Shown: positions 6,604-14,926 of the stretch, piece after piece
Layout of the letters: every line of letters starts with the position of its first letter
Numbering within the stretch: the stretch's first letter is position 1
IMG/VR virus record: IMGVR_UViG_3300042465_005589
Location: 62,001-126,000 of that record
DNA: 64,000 bases
Direction: 5' to 3' (one strand)
From: a virus
Made by a program: the position numbers and the translations under genes
The notes under the pieces: generated by a model
The model's database searches: none
What the model was told of the DNA's origin: nothing
What the model saw: only the letters and a program-made list of their open reading frames with translations

Positions 6604-7206
6604 TTATTTAAGTAAGTTTCTAATTTTACCTATTTCTTTATTTACTCTATGTTCTTTTAATCCTAAAGCCGTCCCAAATGCTGCTCCGATTTGTGAGTTC
6701 ATAATATCACTAGCAGTACTATCGGCATCACCACCAGGTGGGATTGTTGTTGTTGTTGTTGTTGAACCATCAGCCGCTGGAGCGATTTGTTCTTTATTTG
6801 AAACATGTACATGGTTATAATGGTCATCCATTTGCCATAAAACAGATTTTGTATTACCACCTTCACTATTTCTTTTATATCCAAGTTGTTCTAACTGAAT
6901 TACAAAACTATCAACATTTCTTTTGTTAGATGGGTCTTTAACGGCAACACCATTAACTTTACTTATATCTACAGCACTTCCGGTTGAGTGTCTACTAACA
7001 GCTCCTGAATCTGTTGTTTCACTATGGTCAGACACCGCAGATGTTATATTCACGTTAACATTAGCGTTTTTAGATGCGGTACAAATATCTTTTAATAATG
7101 CGTCGTTTACTAAATCTAATCCAATATCAGAATCCACGCTTATATAAGAACATCCTGATGAATTTAGTTTAATATTTGCTTCTAATAATTGTATTAATTT
7201 TTTCAT
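6604..7206 (-). CDS. M15-type (D-Ala-D-Ala carboxypeptidase-like) peptidase with capsid-type leader
   Basis: The 200-residue protein has the zinc-peptidase pattern SRHSTGSAVDIS (HxxGxAxD, near residue 93) and DHYNHVHVS (HxH, near residue 137), as in M15/VanY-like peptidoglycan peptidases. After this come a run of threonines, a proline hinge and a C-terminal segment ending KIRNLLK that may anchor it. The N-terminus MKKLIQLLE before ANIK fits the cleavable leader shared by many proteins here. It may therefore be a virion-borne cell-wall enzyme used at entry rather than the main endolysin. Confidence 0.72.
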   Translation of the reverse strand: MKKLIQLLEANIKLNSSGCSYISVDSDIGLDLVNDALLKDICTASKNANVNVNITSAVSDHSETTDSGAVSRHSTGSAVDISKVNGVAVKDPSNKRNVDSFVIQLEQLGYKRNSEGGNTKSVLWQMDDHYNHVHVSNKEQIAPAADGSTTTTTTIPPGGDADSTASDIMNSQIGAAFGTALGLKEHRVNKEIGKIRNLLK

Positions 7207-7207
7207 A

Positions 7208-7813
7208 TTATTGTTGTAAATGTGTCATTAAAACACCTCCTATTGATGCCGAATGTTGTAGTAAATGATTTATTGATTCAATGTCCAATTTAGATTTTCT
7301 TTTTGTATAATCTAACCCTAATGTCCCGATGAATTTACCTTCAATAGTTTTTATTGCAAATAAATATCCGGATTTACAACCAGTATCTTCAGCAATATAT
7401 TTTAAACCAAAAGTCGCAATAGTTTCATCTTTATAATCGGAAATTTCAATCACATCGGTTTCTAATAACTGATTTATTGAACGGCTGAATAAATTAACTG
7501 GAATATTATGAAAATTTGATTGAACTGATGTTATTCCCGGACCAACAACTTCATACATAATACTGAATTTTGCTATAGATTTTCCTGTTGGATAAAAGTT
7601 ACCCCCATTATGGAATTGTGTTATCCAAACTCTATCTGATTTAAATTCGTCTTTAATATGTTCCAATTTTGTCATCACAAGTTCACTAACTTTTAGTGTT
7701 TCCAACACCATATCAGGCTTTTCAGTTTTTTTATCCAATTTATTCTTAATGAATAATAATAGGAGAGGTCCCAATACCCCCGTGATAAACGCCACTATTA
7801 TAGATACACTCAT
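7208..7813 (-). CDS. Membrane-anchored GAF-like domain protein
   Basis: Residues 4-22 form one transmembrane helix (SIIVAFITGVLGPLLLLFI). The remaining ~175 residues read like a GAF-type sensor domain, with VWITQFHNGGNFYPTGKS, a central EDTGCKSGYLFAIK and GTLGLDY. It follows the peptidase gene's start by one base, so the two are probably co-transcribed. The ligand is unknown. Confidence 0.6.
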   Translation of the reverse strand: MSVSIIVAFITGVLGPLLLLFIKNKLDKKTEKPDMVLETLKVSELVMTKLEHIKDEFKSDRVWITQFHNGGNFYPTGKSIAKFSIMYEVVGPGITSVQSNFHNIPVNLFSRSINQLLETDVIEISDYKDETIATFGLKYIAEDTGCKSGYLFAIKTIEGKFIGTLGLDYTKRKSKLDIESINHLLQHSASIGGVLMTHLQQ

Positions 7814-7857
7814 AATTTTAACTTAATATTTTATAACTTATAAATAGTAAAAAAACA

Positions 7858-7885
7858 AAAAAAGTGGGATATTACTCCCACTTTT
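7858..7885 (-). terminator. Rho-independent terminator after RNA ligase
   Basis: AAAGTGGGA and TCCCACTTT form a stem followed by a T run on the minus strand, directly after the ligase stop codon. It ends the RNA-repair operon. Confidence 0.85.
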
Positions 7886-8911
7886 TTACAACTTTTTAAA
7901 TTCCGGTCTTATTAGATTCCATATGATTTCAGAGTAATTTTTCTTATCAAACATTCTAAACAGAATCCCTGACATATGTTTAGGTTGAGTGAATACCCAC
8001 TCAGCAAACTCTTTTCTATCTTCTATGGGTTCTTTATCGTTATATTTACCATACATCATACCATCAAACTTTTTACCAGCATCCTCAGATATTTGGAAAT
8101 GACTATATCTTAAATCTCTAACATAAGATTTAATTTTATTGTAAAATTCGTCTGGAACATCTTTTAATATTTCCATAACATCCTCACCATTTTTCAAATA
8201 CTCCCAAACTCCGGTTGTGGTAACATTGGTCATAATTTTGTGAAGACGAAGATACTCAACACCTTTAACTTTAACTCTATCCCCATTGGAGAACTTCACC
8301 ACAAACCCTTCTTGGTCGTTTTTAACCATTTCTTTGAGTTGTTTGTAGTCGTTTATACCATCGTATTTTTTAACCACATCAAACCCGTATTCTCTCCACA
8401 TTTCCACATCATATTCTTTACCATTCTTATCAAAGGTTCCCAATAGGACTAACCCTTCATAATCACCGTAATCTACTACCACGCGATTCTGAGGAAATAA
8501 AATTTCAAAACAAAAAGTCAGATGTCTGAACATTATATCGGTGTTGTATTTTTTAAGTAATTCTCTACCCTTAATTGCTTGGTCTGAACCAAATGACCCA
8601 CGAGTCGCTAATATCCATTGTCCTTCGTACCAAAAAACTATTAAAAGTGAGCCATCCATTTTTTCATACACCTCAAAGTTTTCAGTTGGTTCAAATTTTC
8701 CTTCCTCTATGTTGAAGAATTTATCAAAAGGTTTTGCTACGATATCTCCGGTGTGGTCGGTAACTAAACCTCTACACATCAAAAGAGTTTCGTCCCACAA
8801 ATTTTCATACTGGACTTTTTCGCTATAGTTCCATATAGTTAATGGGAGGTATGGATGTACTTGTTTGTAAAGTAATCCGTCTTCGTAATATTTGTTTAGT
8901 TTTTCTATCAT
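7886..8911 (-). CDS. T4 Rnl1-family RNA ligase
   Basis: The 341-residue protein carries the nucleotidyltransferase motif I EKMDGS (Lys84 predicted to be adenylated), preceded by the family signature CRGLVTD...AKPFDKFFN near residues 46-67, and later GLVLLGTF and EGFVVKFSNGDRVKVK (motifs IV-V). These match T4 RnlA, which seals tRNA cut in the anticodon loop. It is slightly shorter than T4 RnlA (374 aa). Its operon partners, a polynucleotide kinase and a cyclic-phosphate-processing protein, support a tRNA-repair role. Confidence 0.9.
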   Translation of the reverse strand: MIEKLNKYYEDGLLYKQVHPYLPLTIWNYSEKVQYENLWDETLLMCRGLVTDHTGDIVAKPFDKFFNIEEGKFEPTENFEVYEKMDGSLLIVFWYEGQWILATRGSFGSDQAIKGRELLKKYNTDIMFRHLTFCFEILFPQNRVVVDYGDYEGLVLLGTFDKNGKEYDVEMWREYGFDVVKKYDGINDYKQLKEMVKNDQEGFVVKFSNGDRVKVKGVEYLRLHKIMTNVTTTGVWEYLKNGEDVMEILKDVPDEFYNKIKSYVRDLRYSHFQISEDAGKKFDGMMYGKYNDKEPIEDRKEFAEWVFTQPKHMSGILFRMFDKKNYSEIIWNLIRPEFKKL

Positions 8912-8912
8912 T

Positions 8913-9239
8913 TTATTCTATTTTTTTTAAATTCTCTTCTAATCTACTTAAGAATGATTCTTCACCATCATCACCTGATAACAACCAATCCACTCGTTGA
9001 GCGTATTCTTGAGCAATTTTAAGAGCTTTAACTGCATCTTTCATCTTCTCAATAACCTCATCCGGATATTTGTAATGGAATAAGTCCTCAGGGTATTTTT
9101 TATACCAATCAGGGTCAATCCAATGTTCTTTAAGTTCTTCCGGTGTTTTTTCTAAACCATTCTTCACAATAACCTCATCTATTTGGTCTGCGATGTAACC
9201 AATCTTATATTGGTTATAATCGAAATGCCCACCACTAAT
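8913..9239 (-). CDS. Conserved phage protein of MSGG-x-FDY type, start displaced by a homing-endonuclease insertion
   Basis: The clear coding signal begins ISGGHFDYNQYKIGYIADQ, close to a common phage protein that normally starts MSGG. Here the codon before SGG is ATT (9237-9239), not ATG, and the upstream gene's stop overlaps it (CATTAGTGG). A GTG at 9167 would give only 84 residues and lose the conserved start. I therefore give 9239 as a probable ATT start, about 108 residues. The original ATG end survives as a remnant at 10007-10030. The function of the family is unknown. Confidence 0.65.
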   Translation of the reverse strand: MSGGHFDYNQYKIGYIADQIDEVIVKNGLEKTPEELKEHWIDPDWYKKYPEDLFHYKYPDEVIEKMKDAVKALKIAQEYAQRVDWLLSGDDGEESFLSRLEENLKKIE

Positions 9240-9975
9240 GACTCACTCTCCCATCTTTATTTATATTCATAGTTTTAATATAATTTTCGTTATTTATAAT
9301 TTTACTAATATGTGATTGGTTAACACCATACATTTGAGCAATTTTTGTTTGACTTACCCCCTCTTTGTTCAATTTTTTTATCTCATTATAATCACATTCC
9401 TCTAACTTAACATATTGTTTTTTTCTTAAAGACAAATCTAAATCTGTTGCAATAGTTTTATATCTTTTCTCAATCAAAATCAAACCAATTGTTCTCCTAC
9501 TTACAGAATATAAATCACTAATTTCTTTTTGAGTTAATTTATTTTCAATTAACAACAATTTTATCTCTCGAACTTGTTCCGGTGTTAACTTTTTTAAGGA
9601 TGACTCATAATGTCCGTGAATTTTACCAACGTTAACACTTTTGTTTGAGGAGCCTATCTTATCTTTTGTGTCTTGTGACATATACACATAACCTTCCATT
9701 GATTTAGGTAAACGACAATTTAAACCTATTTTATTATCTAAACATTCATAAAATGTACCATAAAATAACTCCCGTTCTAAAAGAATTTCAATATCACATT
9801 CTTCAATAACTTCAAAAATGTGATTATCAACACCATATTTTACTAACGAGTTATATAATTTAGTTTGACTATTACATCTTAATTTTTTATACCACTTCCA
9901 ACGAGTATCAACATCTTTTGATGAACCGATATATACAAGACCTTTTGGACTTGTTATTTTATAAACTCCAATCAT
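9235..9975 (-). CDS. GIY-YIG homing endonuclease
   Basis: The N-terminal domain shows GVYKITSP and VYIGSSKDVDTRW, then YGTFYECLDN. It is followed by modular DNA-binding repeats, including two helix-turn-helix units (ISDLYSVSRRTIGLIL and IAQMYGVNQSHISKII). The 246-residue size is typical of Seg-like free-standing nucleases. It lies precisely between the two parts of the MSGG-type gene, so this looks like a recent insertion. A TATTTATAAATA box lies about 14 nt before the start. Confidence 0.9.
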   Translation of the reverse strand: MIGVYKITSPKGLVYIGSSKDVDTRWKWYKKLRCNSQTKLYNSLVKYGVDNHIFEVIEECDIEILLERELFYGTFYECLDNKIGLNCRLPKSMEGYVYMSQDTKDKIGSSNKSVNVGKIHGHYESSLKKLTPEQVREIKLLLIENKLTQKEISDLYSVSRRTIGLILIEKRYKTIATDLDLSLRKKQYVKLEECDYNEIKKLNKEGVSQTKIAQMYGVNQSHISKIINNENYIKTMNINKDGRVSH

Positions 9976-10006
9976 ATTTTAAACTTTATTTATAAATATA
10001 TTAGAA

Positions 10007-10030
10007 TCAAATAAAAGTCCCCCCACTCAT
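10007..10030 (-). pseudogene. 5' remnant of the MSGG-type gene
   Basis: On the minus strand ATGAGTGGGGGGACTTTT reads MSGGTF and then stops after one more codon. The sequence resembles the intact copy's start at 9208-9239, and its ATGA overlap with the upstream gene's stop is the usual coupling in this operon. The GIY-YIG gene separates the two parts. Confidence 0.55.
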
Positions 10031-10410
10031 ATCAATTCAAATTTTGTTAATGTCTCTCTTCTTTCTTCTTTGTTAATCCCCAATAAATAATTTTTAACAT
10101 TACTTACAATCGGTTTACTGTAAATTTGAACTATCTCACTAAAGGTTATTGTTTTCTTTACAATCTGAGTCGGGTCACCTTTTAATCTACCGTTTTTATA
10201 ATCACTAATAGCTGTGAGAATAGTTTTCTTATAACCACTATTTCCATCAATTAGGTTTATTGTATGGTCTGTGTATTGTCCGTTGATAATCAATCTAAGT
10301 AAATGAACCTTTCTCGCTTTACCATAAGTAATAACATATTCGTCATACCCATTATGATTGAATCCGGTCTCCGTTTTTTCGTATTTGGCAACTTTAAAGA
10401 TATTTTCCAT
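10027..10410 (-). CDS. Hypothetical protein, 127 aa
   Basis: The sequence begins MENIFKVAKYEKTETGFNHN and alternates short strands and helices, without motifs I know. It lies in the RNA-repair operon, with a TATCTTTG box about 20 nt upstream of its start, so it may begin a separate transcript. Its stop overlaps the remnant ATG of the disrupted gene. Confidence 0.62.
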   Translation of the reverse strand: MENIFKVAKYEKTETGFNHNGYDEYVITYGKARKVHLLRLIINGQYTDHTINLIDGNSGYKKTILTAISDYKNGRLKGDPTQIVKKTITFSEIVQIYSKPIVSNVKNYLLGINKEERRETLTKFELI

Positions 10411-10443
10411 AATTAACTAATTTTGTGGGTCAAAGATATTAAA

Positions 10444-10827
10444 TTAAAGTTTTACCTCAAAACGATTTTTCATTAATTTCAATTTATCTTCCGGAACCCC
10501 GTGTTCATTAACACCTTCGTGTCTGTTTTCACAAATTAAAGAATAAACTCTATATCCGTGTTTTTCAGCCAAGTCAAAGTATGGTTTCATTTCCCATTCT
10601 TGAGTAAATGTGTTTGATACCACAACTCGTTTGCCTTTATTTTCCATAAAAACTTTTACAGCGTTTTGACACCAATCGTGAGCGTCTTTTAATTTAGTAA
10701 CGTCAAATTCGTACTTACCTTCGTAGGTAAAGTATTTATCCGCTTCCATATGTTGACCACCTAATGATTCCGCCAACGTAGATTTACCACTTCCTGGTAA
10801 TCCTCTTAATAAAAATAACTCTTTCAT
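10444..10827 (-). CDS. Polynucleotide kinase (P-loop, kinase domain only)
   Basis: The 127-residue protein has a Walker A motif LRGLPGSGKST at residues 7-17 and ADKYF and VVVSNTFT segments typical of the zeta-toxin/T4 Pnk-like kinase fold. It lacks the 3'-phosphatase domain of T4 Pnk; HAD phosphatases elsewhere in the window could supply that step. Its likely role is 5'-phosphorylation of broken RNA before sealing by the ligase at 7886. It overlaps the next gene by 4 nt (ATGA). Confidence 0.82.
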   Translation of the reverse strand: MKELFLLRGLPGSGKSTLAESLGGQHMEADKYFTYEGKYEFDVTKLKDAHDWCQNAVKVFMENKGKRVVVSNTFTQEWEMKPYFDLAEKHGYRVYSLICENRHEGVNEHGVPEDKLKLMKNRFEVKL

Positions 10828-11114
10828 ATTTCACATTCTTTTAAATATTTAACAATCTTCTCAATCCCACCAACATCATCCGGATTGATGATAAACTCAT
10901 CAAATGCTCCGTATCTTGACTGATGTCCAAAAATATATTTTAATCCATAACCAACTCTTTGCCAAAATGGTCGTTTAACCAAATGAGTATGAACATAAAC
11001 CATTGGAAATCTTACACCATCAATATCGTCCTCATCATATAGGACAACCATTTGATGTTCCGTGTTATGACAGGAACACACAAATAAATCTTTTTTTGTT
11101 TGTTTAATTCTCAT
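10824..11114 (-). CDS. Conserved phage hypothetical protein, 96 aa
   Basis: I take the start at MRIKQTKKD because its ATG overlaps the upstream stop (ATGA). Notable parts are FVCSCHNTEHQ near the start, a possible metal site, then VYVHTHLV and an aromatic basic stretch FWQRVGYGLKYIFGHQ. It is packed between the kinase gene and 11111. No function assigned. Confidence 0.65.
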   Translation of the reverse strand: MRIKQTKKDLFVCSCHNTEHQMVVLYDEDDIDGVRFPMVYVHTHLVKRPFWQRVGYGLKYIFGHQSRYGAFDEFIINPDDVGGIEKIVKYLKECEI

Positions 11115-11374
11115 ATTACTTTCACTTCTATTAATTTTCTTCTTAACCACTGTTCATCAACATTATCAGGTCTTTTACCTAAAATAATTTCATCAATCGT
11201 ATCCCCAAGACATTCCATCAACATTCTTTTTATTTCTGCCGGTGCATCCATTGGCGCATACGAATAACAATCTTGTATCATTTCGTGAGATAACGGGACC
11301 TCAATTATTATTCGTGACGATATAAATGAATCATCTTCATTAAAATGATTATCCTCAACTCTTGTGTTTAACAT
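11111..11374 (-). CDS. Hypothetical protein, 87 aa
   Basis: This is an acidic protein starting MLNTRVEDNHFNEDDSFIS, with a strand-rich middle (RIIIEVPLSHEMI) and a helical end. It overlaps its downstream neighbour and is one base from the metallophosphoesterase. It is probably an accessory gene of the repair operon. Confidence 0.6.
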   Translation of the reverse strand: MLNTRVEDNHFNEDDSFISSRIIIEVPLSHEMIQDCYSYAPMDAPAEIKRMLMECLGDTIDEIILGKRPDNVDEQWLRRKLIEVKVI

Positions 11375-11375
11375 A

Positions 11376-12038
11376 TTATTTTCTTTTTTTTCCGTCTTCA
11401 GTTATTACTTCATCTATGTGGTGGTCCCCATCCATATTTGAACGAATCTCTCTTTCCTTAACAATCTTAATTACGTTACTTAAATCGTATGGTGAAAAGA
11501 ACAAACTACCATCCATCCCTACATCCATTCTACGACCTTTACCAAAAATTTTTGTTTGAGGTAAATGACAGTGTCCGTGTAAGTGGATGTGTCCTTTGTT
11601 TAATCCATCCCAAGAATCAATAGGGAAGTGTATTAAAACCAATGTCTCAAACTTATACATCAATTTTGTGTAATGATTAACACTCGCAAACAATTCTTGA
11701 CAATCCTCTCGGTTGTTCTCAATGTGGTGGTCGTGATTACCTAATATAAGATGAATCTCTTTACACACAATTCTGTCTCTAAAAATTTTTACATTCTCAA
11801 ACCCACCAAAACTCCAATCTCCTAAGTGAATCAAAACATCATCTTGTCCAACAACACTATTAATGTTATTCACTATCATTTCATTCATCTCACCAATTGA
11901 GTCAAAATCTCTTGTTTGAGATATTGGAATACTCCCATCAGGTAATCTCCACGCAGTTACTCCACGACATATATTCTTATGTCCAAAGTGGGTATCGGAT
12001 ATAATCCAAACTTTTCTTTCTTTATCTATTTTTATCAT
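11376..12038 (-). CDS. Calcineurin-like metallophosphoesterase
   Basis: All metal-site motifs are present in order: ISDTHFGH (residue 13), HLGDWSFGG (71), LGNHDHH (98), LIHFP (134) and HLHGHCHLP (152). The 220-residue size is usual for phage members. In an RNA-repair operon it could remove 2',3'-cyclic or 3'-phosphates or act as a nuclease, but the substrate is not shown by sequence. A second member is at 58596. Confidence 0.88.
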   Translation of the reverse strand: MIKIDKERKVWIISDTHFGHKNICRGVTAWRLPDGSIPISQTRDFDSIGEMNEMIVNNINSVVGQDDVLIHLGDWSFGGFENVKIFRDRIVCKEIHLILGNHDHHIENNREDCQELFASVNHYTKLMYKFETLVLIHFPIDSWDGLNKGHIHLHGHCHLPQTKIFGKGRRMDVGMDGSLFFSPYDLSNVIKIVKEREIRSNMDGDHHIDEVITEDGKKRK

Positions 12039-12217
12039 TTTATACGTTCTTTGATTATTAATTTTTTTGCTCTATCAAATAAAGTGTCAAAATACTTACC
12101 AAATTCTTCATCAGAAACTACTTTATTAAAAAAGTCATCAAAAGTAATAATTTCACCACTTTCATCCAAATGAAGTTTATATGCTCTCTCAACTATTTTT
12201 TCACCTTCCGGACCCAT
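12035..12217 (-). CDS. Hypothetical protein, 60 aa
   Basis: I choose MGPEGEKIVERAY as the start because its ATG shares a base with the preceding stop (TAATG). The product is helical and charged, ending AKKLIIKERIK. Overlaps at both ends place it firmly in the operon. I recognise no family. Confidence 0.6.
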   Translation of the reverse strand: MGPEGEKIVERAYKLHLDESGEIITFDDFFNKVVSDEEFGKYFDTLFDRAKKLIIKERIK

Positions 12218-12687
12218 TATACGTGTGGTATTTGGACTCTCACACAAGTTTGTGCTTGACCCTCGTTCATATAAAAATTGTTCAAATATCCCATTATGTT
12301 CGCACTTCCGATTGGGTTTGCAGAATGAACATATACAATTGGAAATACAAATTTGTCAGCCTTTCTTTCACTTCTACTCATATTGAATCTACCTTCATTT
12401 GTATTGTGAAACAACGCAACCAAGAACTTAGAGGCATCATATCCGGTTTTCTCATCAATATTGTTGTAATCCAAAGTATAATTTGGCGAAACATTGTTGA
12501 AATACTCCTTCATTGCTGTATCCCCCAAATCGTGGTCCAACGAAATTATATCAATATTCTCCAATCCAATCTCATTAACTTTACTAACAAATTCATCGTA
12601 ATTTCTTACAACTATCCAATTATCTCCGGTTGGAGTTCTTACGTCATCTAAATAGATACGATAAGGTGGTTTTACATTATTTTCCAT
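12217..12687 (-). CDS. Cyclic-phosphate-processing receiver-domain protein
   Basis: The sequence shows IYLDDVRTP near residue 11, IISLDHDLGD near residue 47 and VYVHSANPIGSANI near residue 120. I recognise these as the receiver-like family predicted to process cyclic phosphate ends in RNA-repair operons. The setting with RNA ligase and kinase supports this. Its last strand is followed immediately by the next gene. Confidence 0.78.
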   Translation of the reverse strand: MENNVKPPYRIYLDDVRTPTGDNWIVVRNYDEFVSKVNEIGLENIDIISLDHDLGDTAMKEYFNNVSPNYTLDYNNIDEKTGYDASKFLVALFHNTNEGRFNMSRSERKADKFVFPIVYVHSANPIGSANIMGYLNNFYMNEGQAQTCVRVQIPHV

Positions 12688-12688
12688 T

Positions 12689-13162
12689 TTATAATAATTT
12701 TTTTAATACACTATCCCAATCAGGGTATTCATTCCAAACTTTTTTCTCATAATTCCACCCAAAATGAATTAATTCACCGGTGAACTCTCCGGCACCGTTT
12801 GCCGTTCTATCATCAATTAAATAATCACCAAGTAATAAATCTTTTCGATGAGTAATTACCATTTTTTTATGAAATAACTTACCAAAATATTTCTCAATCC
12901 AATACCTTTTATCCGTAGACGCATAAGGGTTTCCCCAAGGCGCCGCAGTGGCAATCAATAATTCATATTTCCCACTATCAACCAACTTATTGATTGCCTC
13001 AATTGCCCCATCATATGGTTTAGGGTCTCTAAAGATACCCGGAATATGGTCAGGACTATGTTTGTATTTGTGAACTAAATTTGGATGTTCATCGAACCAT
13101 TTATCAAATTCTCCCCCTAAATCAACCAATACACCATCCATATCAATAAAAATTCTTTTCAT
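12689..13162 (-). CDS. 5'(3')-deoxyribonucleotidase-like HAD phosphatase
   Basis: The N-terminal motif FIDMDGVLVDL supplies the two catalytic Asp residues. LLIATAAPW is motif II, and LLGDYLIDDRTANGAGEF is motif IV with paired Asp. Phage 5'-nucleotidases remove phosphates from dNMPs, and related HADs act on RNA ends. It is the first gene of the operon; a TATCTTTG-like box lies about 18 nt upstream (13180-13187). Confidence 0.8.
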   Translation of the reverse strand: MKRIFIDMDGVLVDLGGEFDKWFDEHPNLVHKYKHSPDHIPGIFRDPKPYDGAIEAINKLVDSGKYELLIATAAPWGNPYASTDKRYWIEKYFGKLFHKKMVITHRKDLLLGDYLIDDRTANGAGEFTGELIHFGWNYEKKVWNEYPDWDSVLKKLL

Positions 13163-13206
13163 ATTTCAATATTTTGATACAAAGATACACAATTTTTTCA
13201 TATAAA

Positions 13207-13235
13207 AAAATCCATCACTAAAAAAATGATGGATT
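13207..13235. terminator. Possible terminator
   Basis: AATCCATCA and TGATGGATT pair around an A-rich loop. Flanking A and T stretches are present but imperfect. Confidence 0.5.
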
Positions 13236-13266
13236 ATATTTTGAAACCTTGTTATTTATTTATTAT

Positions 13267-14154
13267 TTAGAATTTGTTCCCACAAGAAGAACAAAACTTA
13301 TCAGAATCTTTTTTTCTTTTTTTACCACAATTAGTACAATACACTTTTAAGTCCTGTTTTTCAAAAACTTGTTGTGATACAGGAAGAATCTTCCATATTG
13401 ATGTTGAACAAGCGTAATGGTTAAAAGTTTTATTCACCGTTTGAAATGATTGGTCAGATGAACCACCTTTTTCAACTCTACCGGTTTCTAATGAATCCAT
13501 AGACAACATATCCATAGTAACCTCACTACGAGAATTAGGTTTAGATTTTTTCAAACTTCTTAAAACACCTCTATTGTTTGGACCTAAAATCTCTCTTTTG
13601 TTTGGTCCTGCAAAAGTATTACTTATTGATGTAGTATTAAAATTAACACCCGCAGTATTACTTGATGATGTAAATGATAAATTACCATTTGTGGTTGTTG
13701 TTGTACCATTACCATTAATATTAAAAGAGTTTGAGTTATAAGTATGGATTGGTCCACCAAATGAACCCCCAACATAAGTTATTGGGTTATTCCACACCGG
13801 TTGTTTATATTCATCAAAGAAGTCAATAACAACATCCCCATTTCCGGCGATGGCATCCAATACTTCATTTGATGTTCCGTCAACCTCATAAGTTTCAAAC
13901 TTAAATTTACGAGCGTCGTCAAGGTATCTCTCAAGAAATACTCTTTGTCCCGGTTTAAGTACAATTCCTCCTCCGGAGATATAACTTCCGTCAAGTTTAA
14001 TTTTCGCTAATACTGTGGTTGATGATGGGTTAAATAATTCTAGTTCGAATTCTTCCCCGTTTTTAAGATAGACATTTTGTCCAACTTGTTTAAGACGTTT
14101 TTTGTCTTTTGTAATATACGCACAAGGCGTACCTGTTTTTGTTTGGTAATACAT
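13267..14154 (-). CDS. Protein with C-terminal zinc ribbon, 295 aa
   Basis: The N-terminal 120 residues look like a beta-rich domain (AYITKDKKRLKQVGQNVYLK, KPGQRVFLERYLDD). A low-complexity Asn/Ser/Thr linker follows, and then a clear zinc ribbon with CTNCGKKRKK and FCSSCGNKF at the end. The same N-terminal type occurs in other large phages, without known function. The mRNA would have a ~100-nt leader if the TATTTATA box near 14256 is used. The long linker suggests a surface or particle protein. Confidence 0.65.
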   Translation of the reverse strand: MYYQTKTGTPCAYITKDKKRLKQVGQNVYLKNGEEFELELFNPSSTTVLAKIKLDGSYISGGGIVLKPGQRVFLERYLDDARKFKFETYEVDGTSNEVLDAIAGNGDVVIDFFDEYKQPVWNNPITYVGGSFGGPIHTYNSNSFNINGNGTTTTTNGNLSFTSSSNTAGVNFNTTSISNTFAGPNKREILGPNNRGVLRSLKKSKPNSRSEVTMDMLSMDSLETGRVEKGGSSDQSFQTVNKTFNHYACSTSIWKILPVSQQVFEKQDLKVYCTNCGKKRKKDSDKFCSSCGNKF

Positions 14155-14292
14155 AATTTCCTTATTTTATTTTTTATGTTTATTGAACTTCGCTTCGTTG
14201 GTATTAATTCCAACTCAAATGTCTCTGTGAACACGCGAACCTCAGCAACAAGGTTTCATTTATAAATATAAGGATACTTTATTTTATTGTAA

Positions 14293-14324
14293 ATAAAAAA
14301 CCCCCAAGTTTCCTTGAAGGTTTT
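14293..14324 (-). terminator. Terminator of the tRNA transcript
   Basis: On the minus strand AAAACC-TT-CAAG-GAAA-CTTG-GG-GGTTTT forms a stem with a GAAA tetraloop and a following T run. It lies at the downstream end of the tRNA block. Confidence 0.7.
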
Positions 14325-14434
14325 ATGTAGAGTTAACTGGTATCTACACTTAGGAATGACCCTAAGACCACCGTTCATCACCTGTAAGGGTCTAACGATA
14401 GATATTGTACTTGCTTACACTCAAATATCCGCTG

Positions 14435-14510
14435 TGTCCTATACAGGATTCGAACCTGTGACCTTTTCGTTATGAGCGAACTGCTACTGACCGGACTGAG
14501 CTAATAGGAC
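14435..14510 (-). tRNA. tRNA with CAU anticodon (Met, or Ile2)
   Basis: Acceptor GTCCTAT/ATAGGAC, anticodon loop CTCATAA with uridine 33 and T arm ACAGG-TTCGAAT-CCTGT are normal. The D stem has one mismatch. Without further identity elements I cannot tell elongator Met from lysidine-modified Ile2. CCA is not encoded. Confidence 0.9.
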
Positions 14511-14549
14511 TAAAATGGGTTTTTAATGAACCCACAAACATATGTCAAC

Positions 14550-14780
14550 TTATTGGTGGTGTTTCACATACCTACCAAATTTATCAACCCTCACAGAGAG
14601 TTTCTCCAATCTAAAGTTCCACTGTTTGAACTTTCCTAAGCCCGATTTAATTCGTGCTTGTTTAATCGCAGATTCCTCTGCCTTCTCACGTCCTTCTTCC
14701 GTAGTTTCTACGAAAAAAGTGGGAGCCTGAACACCGTTATTAACGGGAACTACTCTCCAAATTCTCAATTTCTGAGTCAT
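14550..14780 (-). CDS. Hypothetical protein between tRNAs, 76 aa
   Basis: The protein reads MTQKLRIWRVVPVNNGVQAP followed by a helical, basic domain rich in Glu/Lys/Arg. Codon use is like a real gene, although it sits inside the tRNA block. A hairpin TGGGTT/AACCCA lies just downstream. I recognise no family. Confidence 0.6.
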   Translation of the reverse strand: MTQKLRIWRVVPVNNGVQAPTFFVETTEEGREKAEESAIKQARIKSGLGKFKQWNFRLEKLSVRVDKFGRYVKHHQ

Positions 14781-14847
14781 AAATTTTAGCTAATAGCTAA
14801 AACTATGTGGAGTTGGGTTGGTTGTTTTTCATATTAATAAATATTAG

Positions 14848-14926
14848 TATCCCCGACGAGAGTTGAACTCGTAAGCCTAAGCGTCTCCTTTTAAGGAAGA
14901 GGTGTTTACCGTTTCACCACGGGGAT
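14848..14926 (-). tRNA. tRNA-Leu (UAA)
   Basis: The acceptor is ATCCCCG/CGGGGAT. The anticodon arm is TCTTC-CTTAAAA-GGAGA with anticodon TAA, and a modest variable region precedes T arm ACGAG-TTCAACT-CTCGT. The D arm contains GG. No encoded CCA. Confidence 0.92.

Noticed and set aside
9235-10030. Self-splicing intron carrying the GIY-YIG gene.
   Set aside because: No group I or II core elements were recognised, and the space outside the endonuclease frame is too short (about 50 nt).
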